A stretch of DNA of 40,313 bases from Clostridiales bacterium (GTDB taxonomy: Bacteria; Bacillota; Clostridia; Oscillospirales; Oscillospiraceae). Numbering within the stretch: the stretch's first letter is position 1; each line of letters opens with the position of its first letter. The stretch spans positions 1 to 40,313 of the forward strand of contig JALEZN010000092.1 in assembly GCA_022772585.1 (NCBI GenBank), given 5' to 3'. The notes beneath the pieces are model-generated. The model did not search any database. It saw nothing but the letters and a program-made list of their open reading frames with translations, and was not told the DNA's origin. The position numbers and the translations under genes are program-made. Shown here one piece after another: positions 23,169-31,111 of the stretch.

Positions 23169-24656
23169 ATGCCTGACAAAAAGAGCATTGCCAACAAGAA
23201 AAGTTATCCTCCGATCCGGTATTTTCATATCGCTGTGACCCTGTTCCTGATGTTCGGCTTCGGCTTTCTGCCCACCTTCGCCACCGTTACCCCCGTTGGC
23301 ATGAAGGTCCTGGGCGTATTTCTGGGTGTCATCTACGGCTATTCCACCTGCGAGGTCATCTGGCCCTCCATGTTTGCGTTTATCGCATTCGGCACGTGCG
23401 GCTATGCCGCCTCCTTCAATGCCGCCATCGCCTCCATGATGGGCAGCGGCACCGTGTTTCAGATCATTACCCAATATTTCGCCGCCGGCGCCATCATCAT
23501 CTACGGATTCGGCAAATGGTTTGTCCGCTGGTCCCTCTCCCGGAAGATGTTCCAGGGAAAGCCCCTGTTCTACACCTGGTGTTTCATGTTCGTGTTCATG
23601 TGGTCCGCCATTGTCGTCAGCCAGATCCCCATGGGCCTGCTGCTGTACGCCATCTGGGCCGACATCGCCGACTCCTGCGGCTATGAGAAAAACAGTACCT
23701 TCCGCTACTACGGCTTCGGCGGTATCCTGCTGTCCCTGATGATGGGCGGCGCCATGATCCCCTACAAGAGCTGGATGCTTGGCCTGGCCAATACCTGGAA
23801 AGAAGTCACGGGCGGCAGCGTCAATCTGGGCGTCATGTTCCTTCTCACTGCCATTGCGGGCACCATCATCATTACGCTGTATGTTTTCCTGGGTGCCAGA
23901 CTCTTCAACGTCGATTTCAGCATCATGAAGGCCTTTGACGTGGAAAAACTGGGCGAGGAAAGCAAGCATCTGCGCCCCCGTGCCAGGCGTATCGTGGTCA
24001 TCTTCCTGGCGACCATGCTGCTGACCATCTATGCCGGTACCTTCACCAAAGCGCCGGGCGCCGATTTTCTGAACAATACTCTGACCACCGGCGGTCTGTT
24101 CTGTCTGTGTGCCGCCATTCTGTTTGTTCTTCCCAGCGGCGAGGGCGACGGAAAACCCTGCATCGTTTTCAATGACATCAAGCATACGGATGAGGCCGTC
24201 AGCTGGCCTGTTATCCTGATGTGCGCCGTCACCATCCCGGTCGCCTCCGCGCTGACCAATGAAGCGACCGGTGTTCTTCCCTGGCTGACCAGCCTGGTCT
24301 CCCCCATCTTTGAGGGCCGCAGCCCTGTGTTTATCATCGTCTTTACGGTCATTGTTATGATGTTCCTGACCAATATCGGCTCCAATATTGCCTTCGGCGG
24401 CGCCATGATCCCCGTTATCAGCCCCTTCGTCATCGCCTCCGGCATGAACCCGGTCATTGCCGGAGCCACTCTGATCTGGTGCGCCAATATGGGGCTCGTT
24501 CTGCCCGGTGCCTCCGCTCCTGCCTCCATTTTCCACGGCCGCAGCGAGATCCCCAGCGCCGGCCAGCGGTATAAGATCGTCGCTTTCTCTGCCGCTTTGG
24601 TCATGGTGGTTTCCATCGTGGTATTCAGTATCGCGCAGCTGATCGTGGGGATCTGA
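23169..24656 (+). CDS. SLC13/DASS-type anion permease
   Basis: 495 aa from the ATG at 23169 with AAAGGA upstream; earlier in-frame starts lack ribosome binding sites. About eleven hydrophobic segments are visible, beginning with IRYFHIAVTLFLMFGFGFLP. The late segment has TNIGSNIAFGGAMIPVISPF followed by MGLVLPGASAPASI, the Ser-Asn-Thr/Gly type motifs used by divalent anion:sodium symporters to bind substrate and sodium. Such permeases import dicarboxylates, tricarboxylates or sulfate. It is divergent to the isomerase-MmgE/PrpD run and is the likely uptake system for its substrate. It ends at a strong terminator. Confidence 0.85.
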   Translation: MPDKKSIANKKSYPPIRYFHIAVTLFLMFGFGFLPTFATVTPVGMKVLGVFLGVIYGYSTCEVIWPSMFAFIAFGTCGYAASFNAAIASMMGSGTVFQIITQYFAAGAIIIYGFGKWFVRWSLSRKMFQGKPLFYTWCFMFVFMWSAIVVSQIPMGLLLYAIWADIADSCGYEKNSTFRYYGFGGILLSLMMGGAMIPYKSWMLGLANTWKEVTGGSVNLGVMFLLTAIAGTIIITLYVFLGARLFNVDFSIMKAFDVEKLGEESKHLRPRARRIVVIFLATMLLTIYAGTFTKAPGADFLNNTLTTGGLFCLCAAILFVLPSGEGDGKPCIVFNDIKHTDEAVSWPVILMCAVTIPVASALTNEATGVLPWLTSLVSPIFEGRSPVFIIVFTVIVMMFLTNIGSNIAFGGAMIPVISPFVIASGMNPVIAGATLIWCANMGLVLPGASAPASIFHGRSEIPSAGQRYKIVAFSAALVMVVSIVVFSIAQLIVGI

Positions 24657-24686
24657 CCGTATCTACATGCCCCCATATGCCCTTTC

Positions 24687-24728
24687 AAAGACCAGACCGG
24701 CCCGGTAACAGGCCGGTCTGGTCTTTTT
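24687..24728 (+). terminator. Strong terminator after the SLC13 permease
   Basis: A 16-bp perfect stem (24687-24702 with 24711-24726, AAAGACCAG..GGCC) and an 8-nt loop, ending in TTTTT. It isolates the permease from the opine dehydrogenase-family gene. Confidence 0.9.
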
Positions 24729-24755
24729 CCCTGTCAGCGAAATTCATGCTATCCC

Positions 24756-24801
24756 ATAACGCAAAGTACCGTTTGTGTTATACCCCCGACCTTCTTATAA
24801 T
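24756..24801 (+). promoter_or_regulatory. Promoter with overlapping 26-bp palindromic operator
   Basis: TTGTGT (24773-24778), 17 bases, TATAAT (24796-24801): a good sigma-A promoter. The palindrome ATAACxCAAA / TTTGxGTTAT (24756-24765, 24772-24781) covers the -35. The size and position fit a LysR-type or similar dimeric regulator, and two LysR genes lie 1.3 kb downstream. Confidence 0.7.
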
Positions 24802-24891
24802 GAAAGCGAAGTGAGGGGCTGAGCAACATCCTGTCGATTCTTCCTGGGGCAACAGGTGAAAAGACATATCATAAACCACGGAGGAATACCT

Positions 24892-25959
24892 ATGATTCAG
24901 AAAATTACAGTCATCGGTGCAGGCTCTACCGGCCACGCGGTGGCCGCCATCATGTCCATGCGGGGCTTTCAGGTCACTCTGCATGACGACGAGCGTTTTT
25001 CCGACGCGCTGAACGCCGTAAAGGAACTTGGATTTATCCAGCTTCGGGGCAGGATCCGCGGTTCAGGCTCTCCTGCCCTGATCACGACCGATCCCGCCCA
25101 GGCGGTCCGCGGGGCGCAGACCATTTTCGTTCATGTCCCCGCTGACCGGCATGAGGAGATCGCCCGCCGCATCGCCCCCTATCTGGAGGACGGTCAGCAT
25201 ATTCTCATCATCCCCGGCAACCTGGGCTCCTTTATCTTCCGCAGCGTCTTCCGGGAACTGGGCGTCACCGCCAAGGTCACTCTTACTGAGAAAGAGGGCA
25301 ATTTCTGTCCTTGCCGGCTGACCGCCCCCGCCGAGGTCACGGTGGGAATGCCCCTGAACCTGAAAGGAAAGGTGGCCTCCCTCCCCGCCTCCGATACCGA
25401 ACGCGTGCTGAAAGCCCTGGACGGCGTGGTGGAATACACCGCCAACCGGAATGTATTCGAGGGCGTGATCAACGCCGGCAATGTGATCAATCACGTTGCC
25501 AGTACGGTCCTCTCCGCCGCCGAGATCGACCACCGCGGCAGCGGATACTCTCTTTTCAAGTATGCCTTTACCCCCTCCGTGGTCCACTGTATCCGCAAGA
25601 TCAGTGAGGAACGCGCGGCGGTCATCGCCGCTATGGGTATGACTGTCCACGGCGCTCCCATGGGCATGATCGACAAGGTGCTCCATCTGGATGAACATCC
25701 GGAGGTCCATGTTTTCTACGAGTATATGGACGGCCCCAGCGCCCTGGATCACCGCTACCTGCACGAGGACTGCGGCTGCGGCGGCGCCTTCGCGGTATCT
25801 GTGGCCAGGCGTCTCGGTCTGGAAATGCCGGTGCTCTCTTCTTTCCTGGGTGTGGCTGGTGCCATCAATGACCGTGACTACCTGCGGGACGGCCGCACGC
25901 TGGAGAACCTGGGTTTCCCCGAGGGTATGCCCCTGGACGAGATCTACCAGCAGATCTGA
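24892..25959 (+). CDS. NAD/NADP octopine/nopaline dehydrogenase family protein
   Basis: 355 aa from the ATG at 24892, with GGAGG upstream. Rossmann motif VIGAGSTGHAVAAIM at the N-terminus and an opine dehydrogenase-type C-terminal helical domain (NVFEGVINAGNVINHVAS, MGMTVHGAPMGM, DHRYLHEDCGCGGAF). Opine dehydrogenases oxidise or form secondary amine dicarboxylates such as N-(carboxyalkyl)amino acids, using NAD(P). It has its own promoter and terminator. The presence of a cyclodeaminase-family gene in the same locus hints at amine/imine chemistry, but the substrate is unknown. Confidence 0.87.
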   Translation: MIQKITVIGAGSTGHAVAAIMSMRGFQVTLHDDERFSDALNAVKELGFIQLRGRIRGSGSPALITTDPAQAVRGAQTIFVHVPADRHEEIARRIAPYLEDGQHILIIPGNLGSFIFRSVFRELGVTAKVTLTEKEGNFCPCRLTAPAEVTVGMPLNLKGKVASLPASDTERVLKALDGVVEYTANRNVFEGVINAGNVINHVASTVLSAAEIDHRGSGYSLFKYAFTPSVVHCIRKISEERAAVIAAMGMTVHGAPMGMIDKVLHLDEHPEVHVFYEYMDGPSALDHRYLHEDCGCGGAFAVSVARRLGLEMPVLSSFLGVAGAINDRDYLRDGRTLENLGFPEGMPLDEIYQQI

Positions 25960-26011
25960 GCTTACTTACTCTTTTACTCCCTTCTCTTTTTTTCTCGATC
26001 TCCCATCCGAT

Positions 26012-26054
26012 GCAAAACGCAGCCGGCGAAATACCGGCTGCGTTTTGCGTCTTT
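26012..26054 (+). terminator. Terminator after the opine dehydrogenase-family gene
   Basis: A perfect 15-bp stem (26012-26026 with 26034-26048, GCAAAACGC..CGG) with a 7-nt loop, followed by GTCTTTATTC. Confidence 0.85.
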
Positions 26055-26092
26055 ATTCTTCTTTTGAGCGTTTTCACCTTTTCTTATAAAAC

Positions 26093-26121
26093 TTGCAATA
26101 ATATGCCGATTGTGATATTCT
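26093..26121 (+). promoter_or_regulatory. Promoter of the tandem LysR genes
   Basis: TTGCAA (26093-26098), 17 bases, TATTCT (26116-26121). About 50 nt upstream of the first LysR start. Confidence 0.55.
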
Positions 26122-26170
26122 CAGTGGGCAAACAGAATACTCATAAGTCTGTTTTTTGGGGGGTGAGCCT

Positions 26171-27151
26171 TTGCGTTCCGAGCATTTCCGCTATCTGCTT
26201 GAAATCGACCGTCTGCACTCCATATCATCTGCTGCACGCACCCTTCATGTCCGGCAGACCACATTGAGCGCCATCGTAAAATCCCTGGAGGATGAGCTGG
26301 GTTTCCCCATTTTCCGGCGTACGCCCTCCGGGGTCATCACCACACCGGAAGGAGAACAGCTGATCGCCCTGGCCTGGGAAATGGACGTCCGCTGCGAAGA
26401 ACTGCTTAGCCTGAAAAAACATGACAGCCACCGTGCAAAATCCATCCCTATCCTGATGTGCCCCAGCATCAACATCGGCCTGGCCATCCCACTTTGCCAG
26501 CGGTTCTATCGTTTTGACCTCCGGGGCGACCTGATCCTGTCTGAGTGCCCCCGTCTGGATATCTGCTCCGGTATTCTGCAGAACACCACCAATATCGGCG
26601 TTACCTATCTCACCGCACCGGAGATCCAGCAGCTTCGCCATGATCTGCCGGACTCCAATATCAGCCTTACTCCTTTAATGCGGGATCAATTCTACCTCTG
26701 TGTCCCAAGAGGCCACCCGCTGGCCGGTCGCGCCTTCATCACCGAAGAAGAATTCCGTCAGGAGCGCCTGGCCACGGTGACCGGTTTCCGCTCAGGAGGT
26801 GTAAAAGGGCTGCAAAGCCACATCCCGTCCGACAGTGCACAGGTGACCTTTTTCCCCAATATTGCCATCATGCACCGCGCCATGCTGGAACAGGGTATGG
26901 TGGGTGTCCTGACCGGCTATGCCTTTTATCATTCCGGTACCTTCCGCCAGGAGGAATTTCAGGTCATCCCCATCTGCCGCGATGGCGCTCTCTCTGAGAT
27001 CCATATCTGCCTTCTCTGCCGGGAAGAACGGTATCTGCGCTATCAGGAACGCATTTTGAGCAGCTGCCTGCTGGACTACTTCCATTCGCTCTCCCCGGAC
27101 GGCGCAGCCTGTCCTTCCGGTTTCCCCGCCGGTAACGGAGGTGCGGTATGA
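26171..27151 (+). CDS. LysR-family transcriptional regulator (copy 1)
   Basis: 326 aa from a TTG at 26171, six bases after a GGGGGGTGAG site; alignment to the next gene supports this start. N-terminal winged HTH (about residues 1-60): RYLLEIDRLHSISSAARTLHV, TTLSAIVKSLEDELGFPIF. The C-terminal part is an effector-binding periplasmic-binding-protein fold (about 90-300). LysR proteins often control divergent or nearby catabolic genes and respond to a pathway intermediate. The stop overlaps the second LysR start by ATGA, so both are made together. Confidence 0.9.
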   Translation: MRSEHFRYLLEIDRLHSISSAARTLHVRQTTLSAIVKSLEDELGFPIFRRTPSGVITTPEGEQLIALAWEMDVRCEELLSLKKHDSHRAKSIPILMCPSINIGLAIPLCQRFYRFDLRGDLILSECPRLDICSGILQNTTNIGVTYLTAPEIQQLRHDLPDSNISLTPLMRDQFYLCVPRGHPLAGRAFITEEEFRQERLATVTGFRSGGVKGLQSHIPSDSAQVTFFPNIAIMHRAMLEQGMVGVLTGYAFYHSGTFRQEEFQVIPICRDGALSEIHICLLCREERYLRYQERILSSCLLDYFHSLSPDGAACPSGFPAGNGGAV

Positions 27152-28116
27152 GGCTGGAATATCTGCAATATCTGATCGAGATCGACCGGTGCCGCTCCAT
27201 CTCCAAGGCGGCACAAAATCTCTACATTGGGCAGACGACCCTGAGCTCCATCGTAAAAAATCTGGAGGAAGAGTTCGGTTTTTCCATCTTTCACCGGGTC
27301 CACAGCGGCGTCGTCACCACCCCTGAGGGAGAGGAGGCCCTGTCTCTGGCCTGGGAGATCCTGTCCCGCTATGAGGAGATCAAGCTTCTCAGTTCCACCA
27401 ATGCTGCCAGAGCCCAGGCCGTCCATGTGATCACCTCTCCCACGATCAGCTGCGCGCTGGCCCTTCCGCTCAACCACCGCTTTCTGGCGGGTGAGATCAA
27501 CGGGACGCTGGTATTCCACGAAACCACAGGCAGTGAGGTGGGCGCGGCCCTGATCCAGAATGAGATCAACATCGGCCTGACCTATTTCATGCCCGGCACC
27601 CAGGCGGAATATGAAGTCAGCGCCGCCAAATACCAGGTTGAGGTGAAACCCCTGTTCCGGGACCATCTCTATCTTCTGGCCCCGGCTGATCATCCGCTGG
27701 CCGCCCGGGACAGCGTGGCTCTGGAGGAAATCCAGGGGGTGGAGCTGGCTCTTCTGTCCCATTTCCTGACTGACGAGACCTCACTCGTGTTCAGCAACTC
27801 CGTTCAGAGTGCCAACCGCTGCACCACATTCTCCAGCATTCCTCTGGTCAAACGTGCCATCGTGGAACTGCATATGCTCGGTTTTTTGACCGGATACGCC
27901 ATTCACTATGACAACAGTGTGGATCCCGGCCGCATCAAGCCCATCCGTCTCACAGGAATGCGGGGGAAAAATGATATCGACCTCTGCCTGCTCCATCATA
28001 ACAACAGTCAGCTCTGCTATCAGGAGCGGGCTGTGATCAAATGCATTGAGCAGTATTTTGCCGAGCTGCCTTCGCCGCCTTTCTCTCCTGAGGCAAAACA
28101 GCAGCCGACCGGCTGA
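27148..28116 (+). CDS. LysR-family transcriptional regulator (copy 2)
   Basis: 322 aa, ATG at 27148 overlapping the stop of copy 1. HTH at about residues 1-60 (YLQYLIEIDRCRSISKAAQN, TTLSSIVKNLEEEFGFSIFH), then an effector domain. It resembles copy 1 through the HTH (IDRxxSIS, QTTLSxIVKxLE) and more weakly afterwards, which suggests duplication followed by ligand-domain divergence. Different ligands, heteromers or regulation of the two halves of the locus are possible. A terminator follows. Confidence 0.9.
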   Translation: MRLEYLQYLIEIDRCRSISKAAQNLYIGQTTLSSIVKNLEEEFGFSIFHRVHSGVVTTPEGEEALSLAWEILSRYEEIKLLSSTNAARAQAVHVITSPTISCALALPLNHRFLAGEINGTLVFHETTGSEVGAALIQNEINIGLTYFMPGTQAEYEVSAAKYQVEVKPLFRDHLYLLAPADHPLAARDSVALEEIQGVELALLSHFLTDETSLVFSNSVQSANRCTTFSSIPLVKRAIVELHMLGFLTGYAIHYDNSVDPGRIKPIRLTGMRGKNDIDLCLLHHNNSQLCYQERAVIKCIEQYFAELPSPPFSPEAKQQPTG

Positions 28117-28127
28117 CTGCTATGTTA

Positions 28128-28169
28128 AAAAGACCCGCCGCGGGCTTACAGCCTGCAGGCGGGTCTTTT
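28128..28169. terminator. Bidirectional terminator between LysR copy 2 and gtrA
   Basis: AAAAGACCCGCC (28128-28139) and GGCGGGTCTTTT (28158-28169), perfect 12-bp stem with A/T flanks, between convergent genes. Confidence 0.85.
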
Positions 28170-28192
28170 ACGAATACCGGCGTACTTTTCTC

Positions 28193-28603
28193 TTATTCCG
28201 CCCTGTGAAAGGCGAAAAACCGCTGCCCGAAGTAATTCAGGACGGTGTAGAGCCCCATGCCGCCCAGCTTGGCCAGCCGCTCCTGCCACAGCGCCGGGAT
28301 ACCGGTGCGTCCCAGGAGCCATCCGGCCGCGGGCTGGGCCAGGCTGTAGGCCAGAACGTAGCACACCGCCACGTTGAGGGCGAACTTCACCGCTGATCGA
28401 CCCATGGTCTCCTGGCTGCGGAAGGTAAAGTAGCGGTTGAGGAAAAAGCTCATCACCGCCCCCGCCGCGTAGGCAATGGCGGTGGAGGGCCAGTAGCCCA
28501 GTCCCTCCAGCAGGAACATGAGCACCATGGAGAGGAGGGTGTTGCCCACCCCCACCAGCAGGAACTTCCACACCGAGGCGTCCAGCAGCTTAGTCTTTTT
28601 CAT
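28193..28603 (-). CDS. GtrA-family membrane protein
   Basis: 136 aa with four hydrophobic segments: WKFLLVGVGNTLLSMVLMFLL, TAIAYAAGAVMSFFLNRYFTF, VAVCYVLAYSLAQ and LYTVLNYFGQRFFAF. The FLLVGxxNT start and FxLNRxFTF block are typical of GtrA. GtrA proteins probably help flip undecaprenyl-linked sugars made by GtrB-type transferases. The gene overlaps the 3' end of the glycosyltransferase gene by 14 nt, consistent with a working pair. The third component, a sugar-adding transferase, is not in the window. Confidence 0.88.
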   Translation of the reverse strand: MKKTKLLDASVWKFLLVGVGNTLLSMVLMFLLEGLGYWPSTAIAYAAGAVMSFFLNRYFTFRSQETMGRSAVKFALNVAVCYVLAYSLAQPAAGWLLGRTGIPALWQERLAKLGGMGLYTVLNYFGQRFFAFHRAE

Positions 28604-29549
28604 GGCTGTCCAGCACCTCCCGGATCAGGAAGCGGGGCCGCTCCTTGGTCTCCAGATAGATCTTTCCGATATACTCCCCGATGACTCCCAGGGAGAGGAG
28701 GATGAGCCCGCCGATGGCCCACACCGAACAGATCACGCTGGCCCAGCCCAGCACGGTGGCCCCGCCCGCCCAGCGGACCACGGAATAGATCAGCATCAGT
28801 ATGCTGACCAGAAAGACCAGGAAGCCCAGCAGTGTGATATACCGGATGGGCTTGGTGGACAGGCTGGTGATGCCCTCCATGGCAAAGGCGAGCATCTTCT
28901 TCAGGGGGTACTTGCTCTCGCCGGCGAAGCGCTCTCCCCGCTCGTACTCCACCGTCCCGGTGGTGTAGCCGATCATGGGCACGATGCCCCGGAGGAAGAG
29001 GTTGACCTCCTTGAACTGGGAGAGCCCCTCCAGCGCCCGGCGGGACATGAGGCGGTAGTCTGCGTGGTTGAACACGGTCTCGGCCCCCAGGAAGTTCATC
29101 ACGCGGTAAAAGCCCTCGGCGGTGAAGCGCTTGAAGAAGGTGTCCTTCTCCCGGCTGGAGCGCACGCCGTAAACAATGTCGCACCCGGCGTAATATTTTT
29201 CCACCATGGCGTCCACCGCGTCCACATCGTCCTGCAGATCGGCGTCCATGGAGATGACCATGTCAGCCCGGTCCCTGGCCGTCATCAGTCCCGCCAGCAG
29301 GGCGTTCTGGTGGCCCCGGTTGCGGGTCAGGTTCACGCCGGAAAAGCGGCGGTCCTTTTCATGCAGCTCGGCGATCATGGACCAGGTCCGGTCTTTGGAG
29401 CCGTCGTTGACGAAGAGGACCCGGCTCTCCTCCGAGATGGCCCCGGCGGCGATCATGCCCTCCAGCTTGTCCTTCAGACGGCGTGAGGTCTCGGGCAGGA
29501 CCTCCTCCTCGTTATAGCACGGGACCACGATATACAGAATATCTCCCAT
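28590..29549 (-). CDS. GtrB-like family 2 glycosyltransferase, membrane-bound
   Basis: 319 aa from ATG 29549; a GTG one codon earlier is in frame. GT-A catalytic domain (about 1-220): VVPCYNEEEVLPET, VNDGSKDRTW, NRGHQNALLAGLMTA, the DxD-like MDADLQDD and the acceptor-loop NHADYRLMSRRAL. Two C-terminal membrane segments follow (ITLLGFLVFLVSILMLIYSV and IGGLILLSLGVIGEYIG). This matches DPM1/GtrB-type enzymes that load a sugar on a polyprenyl phosphate at the inner face. Paired with GtrA downstream. Confidence 0.92.
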   Translation of the reverse strand: MGDILYIVVPCYNEEEVLPETSRRLKDKLEGMIAAGAISEESRVLFVNDGSKDRTWSMIAELHEKDRRFSGVNLTRNRGHQNALLAGLMTARDRADMVISMDADLQDDVDAVDAMVEKYYAGCDIVYGVRSSREKDTFFKRFTAEGFYRVMNFLGAETVFNHADYRLMSRRALEGLSQFKEVNLFLRGIVPMIGYTTGTVEYERGERFAGESKYPLKKMLAFAMEGITSLSTKPIRYITLLGFLVFLVSILMLIYSVVRWAGGATVLGWASVICSVWAIGGLILLSLGVIGEYIGKIYLETKERPRFLIREVLDSHEKD

Positions 29550-29766
29550 CACGCACCTCGCATCGTTTCCCCGCCGCGCCGCTCTCTTTTCTTCCGGGTC
29601 CGGAGCCGCGGCCGCCGGGCGTTTTTGTTTATTTTATCGCTGTTTGGACGAAAAGACAACCCGCTTTGTTCCCTTCCTTTTCCATTTCTTTGTTTGGGCA
29701 GCCATTTCTTCTGTTTTTCTTTTTTTAGTATAAATGACGAAAATGTCATTTTGCCCAAATTTCCTC

Positions 29767-29795
29767 TTGCATAACCCCTTCAAATATGCCATACT
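29767..29795 (+). promoter_or_regulatory. Candidate promoter for the alcohol/aldehyde dehydrogenase operon
   Basis: TTGCAT (29767-29772), 17 bases, CATACT (29790-29795). The 392-bp gap 29550-29941 is AT-rich from about 29625 to 29820 and holds this site, the hairpins at 29830-29863 and an extended -10-like TGGTATGAT (29884-29892) lacking a clear -35. Confidence 0.45.
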
Positions 29796-29829
29796 CATCA
29801 GTAGAAAAACGTTTTTCTCAAGTTCATAC

Positions 29830-29863
29830 GCCTTCGGAGGCATACGCGGCGCTGAGCGCCGCG
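29830..29863 (+). other. Two tandem hairpins in the leader of the dehydrogenase operon
   Basis: GCCT/AGGC (29830-29841) and the perfect CGCGGCGC/GCGCCGCG (29845-29863) with a 3-nt loop. No T-run. The sequence CATACG occurs on both sides of the first hairpin (29825-29830, 29841-29846). Confidence 0.5.
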
Positions 29864-29941
29864 CGGAAACGCAGCCGTGACACTGGTATGATACGATACC
29901 TCTGTCAGCGGCTGATTTTATTTTTTCAGGAGGTCTTTGGT

Positions 29942-31093
29942 ATGGTCACTCACTATCATATGCCGGTAGATGTACGCTTTGGCATCGGCTGTCTCAGGGA
30001 ACTGGCCGGGTTCCTGTCCCCGGAGGACCGGGTGCTGCTGGTCACCGACCCCGGCCTGGAGGCCGTGGGCCTGGTGGACCGGGTGCGGGACATGATCTCC
30101 CCCACCGGCGCCGACTGCCGCCTCTATGACAAGGTGGAGCCCAACCCCACCGCCGCCCTGGTGGAATCGGCCATGGAGGAGGTGCGGGACTACCGTCCTA
30201 CCAAGATCGTGGCTCTGGGCGGCGGCTCCTCGGTGGACACCGCCAAGGTCCTGGCCGCGCTTTCCACAAATGACGGCCCCCTGGTGGATTATCAGTGGAA
30301 CGGCAAGCCCTTTGTGAATCCGCCCCTTCCCCTCATCGCCATCCCCACCACCGCCGGCACCGGCAGCGAAGTGACCATGTGCGCCGTCATCGTGGACCGC
30401 AACTGCAAGAAGGGCATCAACGGCCCGGCCATGTTCCCCATGGCCGCCCTGGTGGATGCCGAGCTGATGGCCAGCCTGCCTCTCTACCTCACCGCCACCA
30501 CCGGCATGGACGCCCTCTCCCACGCCATCGAGGCCTATGTGGGCCTGGGGGCCAACCCCATCACCGACGCCTGTGCCCGGGAGGCCATCCGCCTCATCGG
30601 CGGTGCCCTGTGGCGCTCCTGCGCCAACGGCGGCGACCTGAAGGCCCGGCAGGACATGGCACTGGGCAGCGTGCTGGCCGGCGTGGCCATGGATCAGGCC
30701 GGCCTGGGTCTGGTCCACGCCCTGTCCAGCCCCCTGTGCTCCTTCTTCCACATGGCCCATGGCGAGGCCAACGCCGTGCTCCTCAAGTACTGCATGGAGT
30801 TCAACCTCATGGCCCGCCCGGAGAAATTTGCCGATATCGCCGCCCTGCTGTGGGTGAATACCGCCGGGATGAGCACCTTCCAGGCCGCCCAGGCCTCGGT
30901 AAAGGCGGTGGAGACTCTCTTTGACGAGACCGGCGTCCGGGTGCCCTTCACCTCCTTCGGCATGAAGGAGAGCGACGCGGAGCTGGTGGCCTCCAACCTG
31001 GCCACCTTCCTTCAGGCCAACAACCCCCGCCGCATCAGCCAGAAGCAGTGTGAGCAGCTCTATCTGCACATCCTGGCCGACCAGAGCCGCTGA
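29942..31093 (+). CDS. Iron-containing alcohol dehydrogenase
   Basis: 383 aa from ATG 29942 with CAGGAGG upstream. Group III (Fe-type) alcohol dehydrogenase: NAD-binding GGGSSVDTAK (near 95-104), PTTAGTGSEVT, and the metal-binding region with Asp in LVDAELMASLP, His in ALSHAIEAY, and LVHALSSPL..HMAHGEANA supplying two more His. Members oxidise or reduce primary alcohols, diols or lactaldehyde. Followed after 18 bp by an aldehyde dehydrogenase, so the pair likely interconverts an alcohol and an acid through an aldehyde. Confidence 0.92.
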   Translation: MVTHYHMPVDVRFGIGCLRELAGFLSPEDRVLLVTDPGLEAVGLVDRVRDMISPTGADCRLYDKVEPNPTAALVESAMEEVRDYRPTKIVALGGGSSVDTAKVLAALSTNDGPLVDYQWNGKPFVNPPLPLIAIPTTAGTGSEVTMCAVIVDRNCKKGINGPAMFPMAALVDAELMASLPLYLTATTGMDALSHAIEAYVGLGANPITDACAREAIRLIGGALWRSCANGGDLKARQDMALGSVLAGVAMDQAGLGLVHALSSPLCSFFHMAHGEANAVLLKYCMEFNLMARPEKFADIAALLWVNTAGMSTFQAAQASVKAVETLFDETGVRVPFTSFGMKESDAELVASNLATFLQANNPRRISQKQCEQLYLHILADQSR

Positions 31094-31111
31094 ATACAGG
31101 AGGGATAACAC

